In this document: piece by piece, positions 36,435 to 44,839 of the stretch | Position numbering within the stretch: the first letter of the stretch is position 1 | Layout of the letters: each line of letters opens with the position of its first letter | DNA from: Marivita sp. | Lineage (GTDB): Bacteria > Pseudomonadota > Alphaproteobacteria > Rhodobacterales > Rhodobacteraceae | DNA: 64,000 nucleotides | Assembly (NCBI RefSeq): GCF_022763305.1 | Contig: NZ_JALEGT010000100.1 | Coordinates: 37,326 to 101,325 of the forward strand | Reading direction: 5' to 3' | Notes under the pieces: generated by a model | Databases searched by the model: none | Seen by the model: the letters and a program-made list of their open reading frames with translations, nothing else | Told to the model about the DNA's origin: nothing | Translations under genes and position numbers: made by a program

Positions 36435-36785
36435 ATGCCCGCCAAACGTCTGCTGACCGAATTCGGCATGGGGTCTTCCTTGCGCCGACAGGATTATACC
36501 GAAGCCGCCGCGCGGGCTGTGCGGGATGCTCTGTGGCACAATTCGATCAACCTTGCGGAGCTTTACGGCAAGGACAAATCCGACATGCAGATCACCGTCG
36601 AGGTCGGCGTCCAGAACCCCGACGCGCTCGACACCGACACAATCGCAGCGATCTTCCCTTATGGCCAAGTCGCTGTAATTGCCCGCAAAGGCGGGCTGGA
36701 CGTGCCGCGCACCGATGGCGGAAAGCCGACCGTGATCGCCAATGTCGCGATCTCGGTCGCACTCGATCTGGAGGGCGTGGCATGA
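36435..36785 (+). CDS. Lin0512 family protein, copy 1
   Basis: 116 residues. The sequence LLTEFGMGSSLRRQDYTEAA and RDALWHNSINLAELYG is the signature start of the Lin0512 family, followed by a MQITVEVGVQNPDALDTDTI strand-rich core and a second repeat (PYGQVAVIARKGGLDVP). The function is unknown. The next gene is a paralogue starting inside this stop codon (ATGA), so the pair may form a hetero-oligomer. A frame extension upstream to 36342 passes through the palindrome module and was rejected. Confidence 0.78.
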   Translation: MPAKRLLTEFGMGSSLRRQDYTEAAARAVRDALWHNSINLAELYGKDKSDMQITVEVGVQNPDALDTDTIAAIFPYGQVAVIARKGGLDVPRTDGGKPTVIANVAISVALDLEGVA

Positions 36786-37126
36786 GCGACCAGCGGTTCA
36801 TCATCGAAATGGGCATGGGCAACGACCAATACGGCATGGACTACACCAAGGCCGCCGCCCGCGCGATCGAAGACGCGATCCGCCATTCCTCGATCCCGCT
36901 TTTTGACGCCACCGGCCTGCCGCACGACCAGATGCGGGTGCAAGTGACGGTGGGCGTGGCCGAGCCCGACAAGGTGGATTGCGCGGAACTGGCGAAGGGC
37001 CTGCCCCGAGGCCGCGCCACGGTGACGGCCGTTGAGGGTGGCCTGAACGTCACCAACCCCGACAGCGGCTCCACCTTGGTGATCGCCACTGCAGCGGTCG
37101 AGGCCTTTTTGCCGCGTCAGGGCTGA
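36782..37126 (+). CDS. Lin0512 family protein, copy 2
   Basis: 114 residues, paralogous to the preceding gene: FIIEMGMGNDQYGMDYTKAA and EDAIRHSSIPLFDATG align with copy 1, as do MRVQVTVGVAEPDKVDCAEL and VTAVEGGLNVTNPDSGS. Such duplicated pairs are typical of the Lin0512 family. There is no signal peptide. It ends 60 bases before mtnP on the same strand, so the pair may be co-transcribed with methionine salvage, but no biochemical link is established. Confidence 0.8.
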   Translation: MSDQRFIIEMGMGNDQYGMDYTKAAARAIEDAIRHSSIPLFDATGLPHDQMRVQVTVGVAEPDKVDCAELAKGLPRGRATVTAVEGGLNVTNPDSGSTLVIATAAVEAFLPRQG

Positions 37127-37186
37127 CCGCTCTTGATGCAGTGGGTCCACGCTGCAAGACTGCGCTGAACCGGATCGGAGGCGCAT

Positions 37187-38071
37187 ATGGCAAGCCGCAA
37201 ACTGGGTGTGATCGGCGGATCGGGGCTTTATGCCGTGGACGGGTTGCAGGACGCCGCATGGCACACCGTAGACACCCCATGGGGCGCACCTTCGGATCAG
37301 CTTTACTGCGGTACGCTGGACGGTCTCGAGATCGTGTTCCTGCCCCGTCACGGGCGCGGCCATGTGCACAGCCCGTCCGACGTGCCTTACCGCGCTAATA
37401 TCGACGCGCTGAAACGGCTGGGCTTGACGGACGTGATCAGCGTCAGCGCCTGCGGATCGTTCCGTGAAGAGATGGCGCCAGGTGATTTCGTCATCGTCGA
37501 CCAGTTCATCGACCGCACATTTGCCCGGCCAAAAAGCTTCTTTGGCACCGGCTGTGTGGCGCATGTGTCGGTCGCCCACCCGGTCTGCGGCGAGCTCGGC
37601 AAAACCTGTGCACAGGCCGCGCGACAGGCCGGGGTCACGGTGCATGAGGGCGGCACCTATCTTGCGATGGAAGGGCCGCAATTCTCGACGCTCGCGGAGT
37701 CCAACCTCTACCGCGATCAATGGGGCTGTTCGGTGATCGGCATGACCAACATGCCCGAGGCGAAACTCGCCCGTGAGGCAGAGCTGTGTTATGCCAGCGT
37801 CGCGATGGTCACCGATTATGACTGCTGGCACCCCGGCCATGACGCAGTCGAGGTGACCGACATCATCCGCGTGCTGACCGGCAATGCCGACGCCGCGCGG
37901 CGGATGATCAAGGCCCTGCCCGCGCTGTTGGGCACCGACCGGCCCGCCTGCCCCCAAGGCTGCGACACCGCGCTGGAACACGCGCTGATCACCGCGCCCG
38001 AGGCCCGCGACCCGGAGATGATCAAAAAGCTGGACGCGGTTGCAGGACGCGTGCTTTCTGGGCGCACATGA
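37187..38071 (+). CDS. mtnP: S-methyl-5'-thioadenosine phosphorylase MtnP
   Basis: 294 residues. MtnP cleaves methylthioadenosine with phosphate to adenine and methylthioribose-1-phosphate; apt downstream can reuse the adenine. Motifs include IGGSGLYAVDGLQD (8-21), FLPRHGRGHVHSPSDVPYRANI with the phosphate-binding residues, the YLAMEGPQFSTLAES substrate loop and VIGMTNMPEAKLAREAELCYA. A GGAGG site lies 7 bases upstream of the ATG. Confidence 0.95.
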   Translation: MASRKLGVIGGSGLYAVDGLQDAAWHTVDTPWGAPSDQLYCGTLDGLEIVFLPRHGRGHVHSPSDVPYRANIDALKRLGLTDVISVSACGSFREEMAPGDFVIVDQFIDRTFARPKSFFGTGCVAHVSVAHPVCGELGKTCAQAARQAGVTVHEGGTYLAMEGPQFSTLAESNLYRDQWGCSVIGMTNMPEAKLAREAELCYASVAMVTDYDCWHPGHDAVEVTDIIRVLTGNADAARRMIKALPALLGTDRPACPQGCDTALEHALITAPEARDPEMIKKLDAVAGRVLSGRT

Positions 38072-38088
38072 TCCAAGGCTGACCCGAT

Positions 38089-38712
38089 ATGAGCATCGAC
38101 CTCTGGCTGACCTTTGTCGCCGCCTCGACCGCGCTGCTGCTGATCCCCGGCCCCACCGTTCTGCTGGTGCTGTCCTACGCGCTGAGCCAGGGCAAGCGCG
38201 TGGCCATCGCCTCGGCCAGTGGTGTCGCCCTGGGCGATTTCATCGCCATGAGCCTCTCGCTCGCCGGGCTGGGCGCGCTGGTGCTGGCCTCGGCCACGCT
38301 TTTCACCGTGCTGAAGTGGGTGGGTGCCATCTACCTTGTGTATCTCGGCATCAAACTTCTGCGCTCCGCTCCCGGTGCCGCTCTTCCGGTGACGGATCAG
38401 AGTGTCGCAGCGCGATCGGTCTTTGCCCATGCCGCCCTCGTCACGGCACTGAACCCCAAATCCATTGCGTTCTTCATCGCCTTCGTGCCGCAGTTCATCA
38501 CGCCTGATGCGCCTCTCCTGCCGCAATTCGCCATACTCATCGCCACCTTCGTCACGCTCGCCGCTCTCAACGCCTTTGCCTATGCGCTGGCCGCCGACCG
38601 GCTGCGTGGCTGGATCGGACGCGAGAGCGTCATCGGCTGGCTGACCCGCGCCGGAGGGGCCACCCTGATCGCCATGGGGGCGCTGACCGCCCTTGCCCGC
38701 CGCACAAACTGA
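38089..38712 (+). CDS. LysE-family amino acid exporter
   Basis: 207 residues with about six hydrophobic segments. The N-terminal [20 protein letters not shown] carries the LysE-family P-G-P motif at the end of the first helix, and [19 protein letters not shown] is the second family signature. It should export an amino acid or related compound across the inner membrane; the substrate is not readable. It lies 17 bases after mtnP and 7 bases before apt, suggesting one transcript. Confidence 0.88.
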   Translation: MSIDLWLTFVAASTALLLIPGPTVLLVLSYALSQGKRVAIASASGVALGDFIAMSLSLAGLGALVLASATLFTVLKWVGAIYLVYLGIKLLRSAPGAALPVTDQSVAARSVFAHAALVTALNPKSIAFFIAFVPQFITPDAPLLPQFAILIATFVTLAALNAFAYALAADRLRGWIGRESVIGWLTRAGGATLIAMGALTALARRTN

Positions 38713-38719
38713 GACCGAC

Positions 38720-39262
38720 ATGACCAAGACCACAAAGACCGTCAAAGACTACATCCGTACCATCGTCGATTTCCCGCATGAAGGGATCATGTTCCGCGAT
38801 GTGACCACGCTCTTCGCTGATGCGCGCGGCTTCCGTATGGCCATCGACCAGTTGCTGCACCCCTATGCGGGTGTGCGCTTCGACAAGGTGGTGGGGCTCG
38901 AGGCGCGCGGCTTCATCCTTGGAGGTGCGATTGCACACCAGCTTTCGGTCGGCTTCGTCCCGGTGCGCAAGAAGGGCAAGCTGCCCGGTGCGGTGATTTC
39001 GGAAGAGTACACGCTTGAATATGGCGAGGCGGTGGTCGAGATCCACGATGACGCCATCCAGCCGGGCGAAAAGATCCTGCTGGTCGACGATCTGCTCGCT
39101 ACAGGTGGGACGGCGGAAGCCGGGCTGAAACTGATCGAACGGCTGGGCGGCGAGGTGATCGGCTGCGCCTTCATCATTGACCTGCCCGATCTGGGTGGTC
39201 GCAAGAAGCTCGAGGCGATGGGCATGGACGTGCACGCGCTCTGCGCATTCGAAGGTCTTTGA
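38720..39262 (+). CDS. apt: Adenine phosphoribosyltransferase Apt
   Basis: 180 residues, normal length. Apt joins adenine with PRPP to make AMP. The sequence has [36 protein letters not shown], the base-binding [15 protein letters not shown] and the PRPP loop [20 protein letters not shown]. The ATG at 38720 gives the standard N-terminus; the earlier ATG at 38693 lies within the LysE gene. Located in the mtnP-lysE-apt run, it completes salvage of the adenine released by MtnP. Confidence 0.95.
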   Translation: MTKTTKTVKDYIRTIVDFPHEGIMFRDVTTLFADARGFRMAIDQLLHPYAGVRFDKVVGLEARGFILGGAIAHQLSVGFVPVRKKGKLPGAVISEEYTLEYGEAVVEIHDDAIQPGEKILLVDDLLATGGTAEAGLKLIERLGGEVIGCAFIIDLPDLGGRKKLEAMGMDVHALCAFEGL

Positions 39263-39414
39263 CCCCGCCCCCTGCTTCTTCTTTTTCCAAATATGCTGGG
39301 GGTTTGGGGGTGAAACCCCCAAGGCCGAAGGTCAAAGCCAGCGCTGCCCTTGACGAAAAAGGGCGCACTCTTTCGAAGGAGTGCGCCCGAATTTTTTGAA
39401 AATTCGGTCCCGCC
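39263..39414. repeat. Roseobacter-type intergenic repeat with three hairpins
   Basis: Between the convergent apt and scoB genes. It starts with CTTCTTTTTCCAAATATGC, a phrase common in Rhodobacterales intergenic regions, then three inverted repeats: TTGGGGGT/ACCCCCAA (39304-39322), a 10-base stem GGGCGCACTC/GAGTGCGCCC (39361-39388) and GAATTTT/AAAATTC (39389-39405). Likely serves as bidirectional terminator for both genes. Confidence 0.75.
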
Positions 39415-40041
39415 TCAGACGAGGGTGGCCTCGGTTGCGGCCCGTAGCTCATCCTCGGTCACGCCATCCGCAACCTCGACGATCTTAAGACCGCCCTCGA
39501 CCACATCGAGCACGCCAAGATTGGTGATGATGCGGTTGACCACGCCGGCTCCGGTCAGCGGCAGGGTGCATTCCTTGAGCACCTTGCTGTCTCCGTGCTT
39601 GTTCGTGTGGTCCATCACCACGATCACCCGACCCACGCCAGCCACAAGGTCCATCGCGCCGCCCATGCCCTTCACGAGCTTGCCCGGGATCATCCAGTTC
39701 GCCAGATCGCCGTTCTCCGCCACTTCCATCGCGCCCAGGATCGCCATGGCGATCTTTCCGCCGCGGATCATGCCGAAGGAGGTGGCACTGTCGAAATAGC
39801 TGGTGTGCGGCAGTTCGGTGATCGTCTGCTTGCCCGCGTTGATCAGGTCAGGATCTTCCTCACCCTCATAGGGGAACGGACCCATGCCCAGCATCCCGTT
39901 CTCCGACTGCAGAGTGACGGTCATGCCCTCGGGAATGTAGTTCGATACGAGCGTCGGGATGCCGATCCCAAGGTTGACATACATGCCATCCTGCAGCTCC
40001 TGCGCCGCGCGCGCCGCCATCTGGTTGCGATCCCATGCCAT
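39415..40041 (-). CDS. scoB: 3-oxoacid CoA-transferase subunit B
   Basis: 208 residues. With subunit A it transfers CoA from succinyl-CoA to acetoacetate or a related 3-oxo acid, allowing ketone body or beta-ketoadipate type catabolism. The family motif with the catalytic glutamate, [14 protein letters not shown], is present (residues 43-56), as are [14 protein letters not shown] and [16 protein letters not shown]. It is separated from scoA by the LOV kinase gene, 44 bases upstream. GGGAAG precedes its ATG. Confidence 0.94.
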   Translation of the reverse strand: MAWDRNQMAARAAQELQDGMYVNLGIGIPTLVSNYIPEGMTVTLQSENGMLGMGPFPYEGEEDPDLINAGKQTITELPHTSYFDSATSFGMIRGGKIAMAILGAMEVAENGDLANWMIPGKLVKGMGGAMDLVAGVGRVIVVMDHTNKHGDSKVLKECTLPLTGAGVVNRIITNLGVLDVVEGGLKIVEVADGVTEDELRAATEATLV

Positions 40042-40085
40042 AGTGGTCTTCCCTTCGTTAATCGTCAGAACCGCATGCTGCGGCG

Positions 40086-41156
40086 TTATCCCTTGAAGTC
40101 CGTAAAACCGACGGGGACGTCGATCATGATCACCGTACCGGCCGCACCGCGCACGACGTTGAGCGTTCCGTCCAGACCGTCGAGCAAGGACGAGACCAGG
40201 CGACCGCCAACGGAATCGGCGGACGGAAAAGTCATCTTGCGGGGAATTCCCACGCCGTCATCCGAGATCGTCATACGCAATCCACCGGCGGCCAGCCGAT
40301 TGACCCGCAATTCGAGATAGCCCTGATCCAGCCCGTCGAACGCATGCTGGAACGCGTTCGACACCAGTTCGAAGGTGATCAGCGCCATGCGGATTGCCGT
40401 GTCGAGATTCACCTCAAGCGGTTCGATCAGGGACACGAACCGCACGCCGGGTCGGCCTTCGTTATGGGCGATGGTGTGCGAAATCCGCGACAGCAGCGAC
40501 CCAAGATCGATCCCGTCCCGGTTCCACTGTTCGTCCGCGAGCTTCATCTCTTCGTAGACGAATTGCAGACATTCCAGCCGCCGGGGCAGCAGGTCGAGCA
40601 TCCGCAGACGCCGTTTGTTGGCTTCGGGCGAAAGCGAGCCGTTCTCGTCGGCATTGTCGACGAGAGAGCTGACGATGAGTCCGAGATCCTGGTTGACCCG
40701 CGAACAGACGGTGTCGAGATGCAGACGCGTTGCCTCGGACGCGCGGTCCTTTTCATCGTCGCGCAGTTCTTTCTGGATACCCAGAAAGTAGACAGGCTTG
40801 CCGGATCCGTCATTGATCGGCGCAATCAGCAGCCGGTTCATGAACGCCTCGCCCGTGGCGCGATAATTCAGGATATCGACGCTGACATCCTCGCCGGCCT
40901 CGATGGCGCTGCGGATCATCTCGACCGCCTTGGGATCCGTATCCGGCCCCTGCAGAAAGCGGCAATTCCGACCGATCACGCGCGAGCGTTGATAGCCGGT
41001 GGTCCGTTCGAACGCGTCGTTGATGTAGACGATCGGGTTGTCGTCGGAGTTCGGGTTGGTGATCACCATGGCGACGCTCAGCCGGGAAAAGCCGGCCAAG
41101 GCCTGGCTGTCATCCAGGACCGAGGTCAGTTTTGGTTTCTCGACAGATCGTTCCAC
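40086..41156 (-). CDS. LOV-domain photosensor protein with degenerate HisKA_2-type kinase
   Basis: 356 residues from the GTG at 41156, which has AGGGA upstream and lies just past the scoA stop (an ATG at 41228 would overlap scoA). Residues 20-130 form a PAS/LOV domain with GRNCRFLQG (62-70) including the photoactive Cys65, plus [14 protein letters not shown] and IQ at 127-128 that bind FMN. A helical linker leads to a histidine-kinase-like module: the N box [12 protein letters not shown] (262-273) and DDGVGIP (299-305) are good, but in the dimerisation helix [10 protein letters not shown] (149-158), where HisKA_2 proteins have HHRVKNNL, the phospho-acceptor position is Ser152. Confidence 0.85.
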   Translation of the reverse strand: MERSVEKPKLTSVLDDSQALAGFSRLSVAMVITNPNSDDNPIVYINDAFERTTGYQRSRVIGRNCRFLQGPDTDPKAVEMIRSAIEAGEDVSVDILNYRATGEAFMNRLLIAPINDGSGKPVYFLGIQKELRDDEKDRASEATRLHLDTVCSRVNQDLGLIVSSLVDNADENGSLSPEANKRRLRMLDLLPRRLECLQFVYEEMKLADEQWNRDGIDLGSLLSRISHTIAHNEGRPGVRFVSLIEPLEVNLDTAIRMALITFELVSNAFQHAFDGLDQGYLELRVNRLAAGGLRMTISDDGVGIPRKMTFPSADSVGGRLVSSLLDGLDGTLNVVRGAAGTVIMIDVPVGFTDFKG

Positions 41157-41178
41157 GGCGATACGGTGCGTCCCTACG

Positions 41179-41883
41179 TCAGGCTGCCGGCCTTGGGCGT
41201 GTCGTACGCTGTTCGATGCGCTTTTCATGCTCGCCCTGAATGATGCGGTGCACATAGATGCCCGGCAGGTGAATGTGATCGGGATCAAGCTCGCCCGGCT
41301 GGACGATTTCCTCGACCTCCATGATGCAGACCTTGCCGCACATCGCGGCGGGCGGATTGAAGTTGCGCGCGGTCTTGCGGAAGATCGCGTTGCCTGTCGT
41401 GTCGGCCTTCCAGGCCTTGACGATGGAGAGATCGGCAAAGATGCCCTCTTCGAGGATATAGGTCTCCCCGTTGAAATCGCGGTGGTCCTTGCCTTCGGCG
41501 ATCACGGTACCGACACCGGTCTTGGTGTAGAAGCCCGGGATGCCCGCGCCGCCAGCGCGCATGCGCTCGGCCAGGGTGCCCTGTGGGTTGAATTCCAGTT
41601 CCAGCTCGCCCGAGAGATACTGACGCATGAACTCCGCGTTCTCGCCCACATACGAGCTGATCATTTTCTTGACCTGACGGGTCTGCAGCAGAATGCCGAT
41701 GCCGAAATCATCCACGCCTGCGTTGTTGGACGCGAAGGTCAGGTCCTTGACGCCGCTGTCGCGAATCGCGCTCAGAAGCAGCTCCGGAATGCCGCTCAGG
41801 CCAAACCCGCCTGCGGCAATCAGCATGCCGTCCTTCAGCACGCCATCAAGCGCCTCGGTGGCCGATCCGTAGACTTTCTGCAT
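41179..41883 (-). CDS. scoA: 3-oxoacid CoA-transferase subunit A
   Basis: 234 residues of the CoA-transferase alpha subunit. MLIAAGGFGLSGIPELLLSA contains the glycine motif of the family; TFASNNAGVDDFGIG, YVGENAEFMRQYLSGELELE and NPQGTLAERMRAGGAGIPGF are family blocks. It pairs with scoB, but a LOV kinase gene lies between the two, only 22 bases after the scoA stop. The last 15 residues are basic and extend slightly past the usual end. Confidence 0.93.
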   Translation of the reverse strand: MQKVYGSATEALDGVLKDGMLIAAGGFGLSGIPELLLSAIRDSGVKDLTFASNNAGVDDFGIGILLQTRQVKKMISSYVGENAEFMRQYLSGELELEFNPQGTLAERMRAGGAGIPGFYTKTGVGTVIAEGKDHRDFNGETYILEEGIFADLSIVKAWKADTTGNAIFRKTARNFNPPAAMCGKVCIMEVEEIVQPGELDPDHIHLPGIYVHRIIQGEHEKRIEQRTTRPRPAA

Positions 41884-41968
41884 CGCGATATTCCCCCGCT
41901 GTTCAACGCCACGCTGTTTTGGCGTGTCACAGCCCCTAAGTCAACGCTGCGCGCAGCCACCTGCGGAT

Positions 41969-42003
41969 GTGTCAACTTCGCACACCACTGATAAAGTTGA
42001 CAC
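41969..42003. promoter_or_regulatory. Inverted repeat between topA and scoA
   Basis: GTGTCAACTT (41969-41978) and AAGTTGACAC (41994-42003) make a perfect 10-base inverted repeat with a 15-base spacer. It is about 50 bases past the topA stop and 86 bases upstream of scoA, so it could be a topA terminator hairpin or an operator for the sco operon. No T-run follows on the minus strand, which favours an operator weakly. Confidence 0.45.
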
Positions 42004-42052
42004 TTTTTCGAACTCTCTCAACTGCCCGGATGCGGCGGTTCACAAGACCCGG

Positions 42053-44629
42053 TCAGGATTTCTTGGCGGCCGTTTTTTTCTTGGCTGCAGGCTTCTTCGC
42101 TGCGGCCTTTTTCTTGCCGCCGGATTTGGATGCCTTCTCGGCAATCAGCGCCAGCGCCATCTCCATTGTCACGGCATCGGGCGTGACATCCTTGGGCAAA
42201 GTCGCGTTGACCTTTTCCCATTTCACATAGGGCCCGTAACGTCCTTCCATCACCACGATCATGCCGCCGTCCTGCGGGTGTTCGCCAAGCTCCTTGAGCG
42301 GGGCTACAGCGGCACCGCGGCCACGACCGGGATTGGCGCGCTTTTCGGCAAGAAGTTCCACGGCGCGGTTCATGCCAATCTCGAAAACGTCCTGGAACTC
42401 CTTGAGGTTGACGTAGACCGGTTTCGATTCGTCAGGGAGCTGATGCATGATGAACGGGCCGAACCGCCCGAGGTTGGACTTCACTTCGCCGCCGTCCGGA
42501 TGCATCCCCACGATGCGCGGCAGGGTCAGGAGCGTGACCGCTTTTTCAAGCGTGACATCATCGGGTGACCAGCCGGGCAGGAAATCGCCCTTGGCCTTGG
42601 GCAGGCTGGCGCGGGGTGGTTTCTTGTTCTCGGGCGTTGGCTCGCCCTTCTGGACATAGGGACCAAAGCGGCCGGACTTGAGCCAGATTTCCTCGCCCTC
42701 GTGTTCGCCGAGCACGCGTTCTTCGCCTTCGGCACCCTCGCCCGCGATGGGGCGGGTGTAGGTGCATTCGGGATAGTTTCCGCAGCCGACGAACCCGCCC
42801 GTGCGCGAGGTCTTCAGATGCAGCCGCCCCTGCCCGCATTTCGGACAGATACGCGGATCGCTGCCATCCTCGCGCGGCGGATAAAGCTGCGGCGCCAGCG
42901 CCTCGTCCAGCACGTCGAGAACTTCGGTGATCCGCAGGTCCGAGGTTTCCGAAATCGCGGCCGAGAAATCGCGCCAGAACTTGGCGAGCAGTTCCTTATA
43001 GTCGCCCTCACCCGCGCTCACATGGTCGAGCTCGTCCTCGAGCGCAGCGGTGAAATCGTATTCCACGTAGCGCTTGAAGAAATTGAGCAGGAAGATCGTC
43101 ACGATCCGGCCCTTGTCCTCGGGGATCAGGCGGTTCTGATCCTTGCGGACATATTCGCGGTCCTGGATCGTGGTGATGATGCTGGCATAGGTCGACGGGC
43201 GGCCGATCCCAAGTTCTTCCATCTTCTTGACCAGCGTCGCCTCGGTATAGCGGGGCGGCGGCTGGGTGAAATGCTGGTCGGGCGTGATCCCGCGCTTTTC
43301 AGCCTTTTCGCCCTGCATGATCTGCGGCAGGCGCTTGTCGTCGTCATCGACCACGGCGTCATCGCGGCCTTCTTCATAGACGCGGAGGAACCCGTCAAAC
43401 AGAACCACCTGCCCGGTTGCACGCAGGACGACCTGCCCATCGGCGCTGCCCACATCGACGGTGGTGCGTTCAAGACGTGCGGATTCCATCTGGCAGGCCA
43501 GCGTGCGCTTCCAGATCAGATCGTAGAGCTTGCGCTGGTCCGTATCGCTGATCTTGAGGCTGGCGGCATCCTTGGACATATCGGTTGGACGAATGCATTC
43601 GTGCGCTTCCTGCGCGTTCTTGGCCTTGTTCTTGTAGATGCGGGCCTGCGACGGAACGTATTCGGCGCCATAGCGGTCCTTGATCGCTGCGCGCGCCTGT
43701 TCGACGGCTTCCGGGGCCATGTCGATGCCATCGGTCCGCATATAGGTGATGTGCCCGGCCTCGTAGAGGCGCTGCGCTGCGTTCATACACTGGCGCGCGC
43801 CCATGCCGAACTTGCGGCTGGCCTCCTGCTGAAGCGTGGAGGTCATGAAGGGGGCCGACGGGTTGCGCGAGGCGGGTTTCGCCTCGACCGACTGAACGGT
43901 CAGGTCGCGGCTGGTGATGGCCTGAACGGCCAGTTCGGCCTGGGTTTCGTTCTCAAGGTCGTAACGATCCAGCTTCTTGCCCGCCAGAACGGTAAGCCGC
44001 GCCTCGTATTCCTGTCCGCGCGGGGTCGAGAGCAGTGCCTTGACCGACCAGTATTCGCGTGGCCGGAAGGCTTCGATTTCCATCTCGCGTTCGACGATGA
44101 GCCGCAGGCAGACGGACTGCACGCGCCCTGCGCTGCGCGCGCCGGGCAGTTTGCGCCAAAGCACCGGCGAGAGGTTGAAACCCACCAGATAGTCAAGCGC
44201 ACGGCGCGCGAGATAGGCCTCGACCAGCGGCGCGTCGATGTCGCGTGGATTGGCCATTGCTTCGGTCACAGCGGCCTTGGTGATGGCGTTGAAGGTGACG
44301 CGCTTGACGTCGGTCGTCTTCTTGATCGACCGCCGCTTGGTCAGCGCTTCCTTCAGGTGCCATGAGATCGCTTCGCCTTCGCGATCAGGGTCGGTTGCGA
44401 GGATCAGCGCATCGTCGTTCTTGAGAGCATCGGCAATGGCAGCGACGTGCTTTCGCGAGTCGGCGGCGACCTCCCACTTCATGTCAAAGCCGTTTTCGGT
44501 GTCGACCGATCCGTCCTTGGGCGGCAGGTCGCGCACATGGCCGTAGGATGCCAGAACGGTGTAGTCAGACCCCAGATACTTGTTGATCGTTTTGGCTTTT
44601 GCCGGGGATTCGACAACGACAACTGGCAT
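42053..44629 (-). CDS. topA: DNA topoisomerase I TopA
   Basis: 858 residues of a type IA topoisomerase, which relaxes negative supercoils by single-strand passage. The N-terminal Toprim domain begins PVVVVESPAKAKTINKYLGS with DPDREGEAISWHL as its acidic motif; the active-site Tyr296 lies in ITYMRTDGIDMAPEA. One C-terminal C4 zinc ribbon (CPKCGQGRLHLKTSRTGG and GCGNYPECTY) precedes topoisomerase C-terminal repeats and a lysine/alanine-rich tail that probably binds DNA. ATG 44629 places the Toprim motif at the start; an upstream ATG at 44719 adds unrelated residues. Confidence 0.96.
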   Translation of the reverse strand: MPVVVVESPAKAKTINKYLGSDYTVLASYGHVRDLPPKDGSVDTENGFDMKWEVAADSRKHVAAIADALKNDDALILATDPDREGEAISWHLKEALTKRRSIKKTTDVKRVTFNAITKAAVTEAMANPRDIDAPLVEAYLARRALDYLVGFNLSPVLWRKLPGARSAGRVQSVCLRLIVEREMEIEAFRPREYWSVKALLSTPRGQEYEARLTVLAGKKLDRYDLENETQAELAVQAITSRDLTVQSVEAKPASRNPSAPFMTSTLQQEASRKFGMGARQCMNAAQRLYEAGHITYMRTDGIDMAPEAVEQARAAIKDRYGAEYVPSQARIYKNKAKNAQEAHECIRPTDMSKDAASLKISDTDQRKLYDLIWKRTLACQMESARLERTTVDVGSADGQVVLRATGQVVLFDGFLRVYEEGRDDAVVDDDDKRLPQIMQGEKAEKRGITPDQHFTQPPPRYTEATLVKKMEELGIGRPSTYASIITTIQDREYVRKDQNRLIPEDKGRIVTIFLLNFFKRYVEYDFTAALEDELDHVSAGEGDYKELLAKFWRDFSAAISETSDLRITEVLDVLDEALAPQLYPPREDGSDPRICPKCGQGRLHLKTSRTGGFVGCGNYPECTYTRPIAGEGAEGEERVLGEHEGEEIWLKSGRFGPYVQKGEPTPENKKPPRASLPKAKGDFLPGWSPDDVTLEKAVTLLTLPRIVGMHPDGGEVKSNLGRFGPFIMHQLPDESKPVYVNLKEFQDVFEIGMNRAVELLAEKRANPGRGRGAAVAPLKELGEHPQDGGMIVVMEGRYGPYVKWEKVNATLPKDVTPDAVTMEMALALIAEKASKSGGKKKAAAKKPAAKKKTAAKKS

Positions 44630-44790
44630 GTAATGAAGACCTCTCTGACCGTTCCAAGACATCCTTGGGTGTTCCGCATATGGCGGCGCAAGAGGTGGGG
44701 CGCAAGCGGGAATTGTCAATCGGGGCTGTGCTCAACCACCGCAGGACCGACGTACCGCAGCCGTCTTGGACCGCGAGTTTCGGACGGGAT

Positions 44791-44830
44791 TTTCCTTGTA
44801 AGGAAAAATTCAAAAATTGGGAAATTTTTG
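44791..44830. terminator. AT-rich double inverted repeat after dprA
   Basis: Two AT-rich inverted repeats lie 9 bases after the dprA stop, reading leftward: CAAAAATT/AATTTTTG with a 4-base loop (44811-44830) and TTTTCCTT/AAGGAAAA with a 2-base centre (44790-44807). They are probably the dprA terminator; the second could instead be an operator of topA, which starts about 160 bases further on. Confidence 0.5.
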
Positions 44831-44839
44831 GCGCGCCGG

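Noticed and set aside
37127..37186. Possible riboswitch ahead of mtnP
   Set aside because: Only 60 bases separate the genes and no conserved SAM or SAH aptamer pairing is visible.
42701..44365. Long plus-strand open frame (about 554 codons) opposite topA
   Set aside because: Antisense shadow of topA with no family features; topA reads fully with all motifs.
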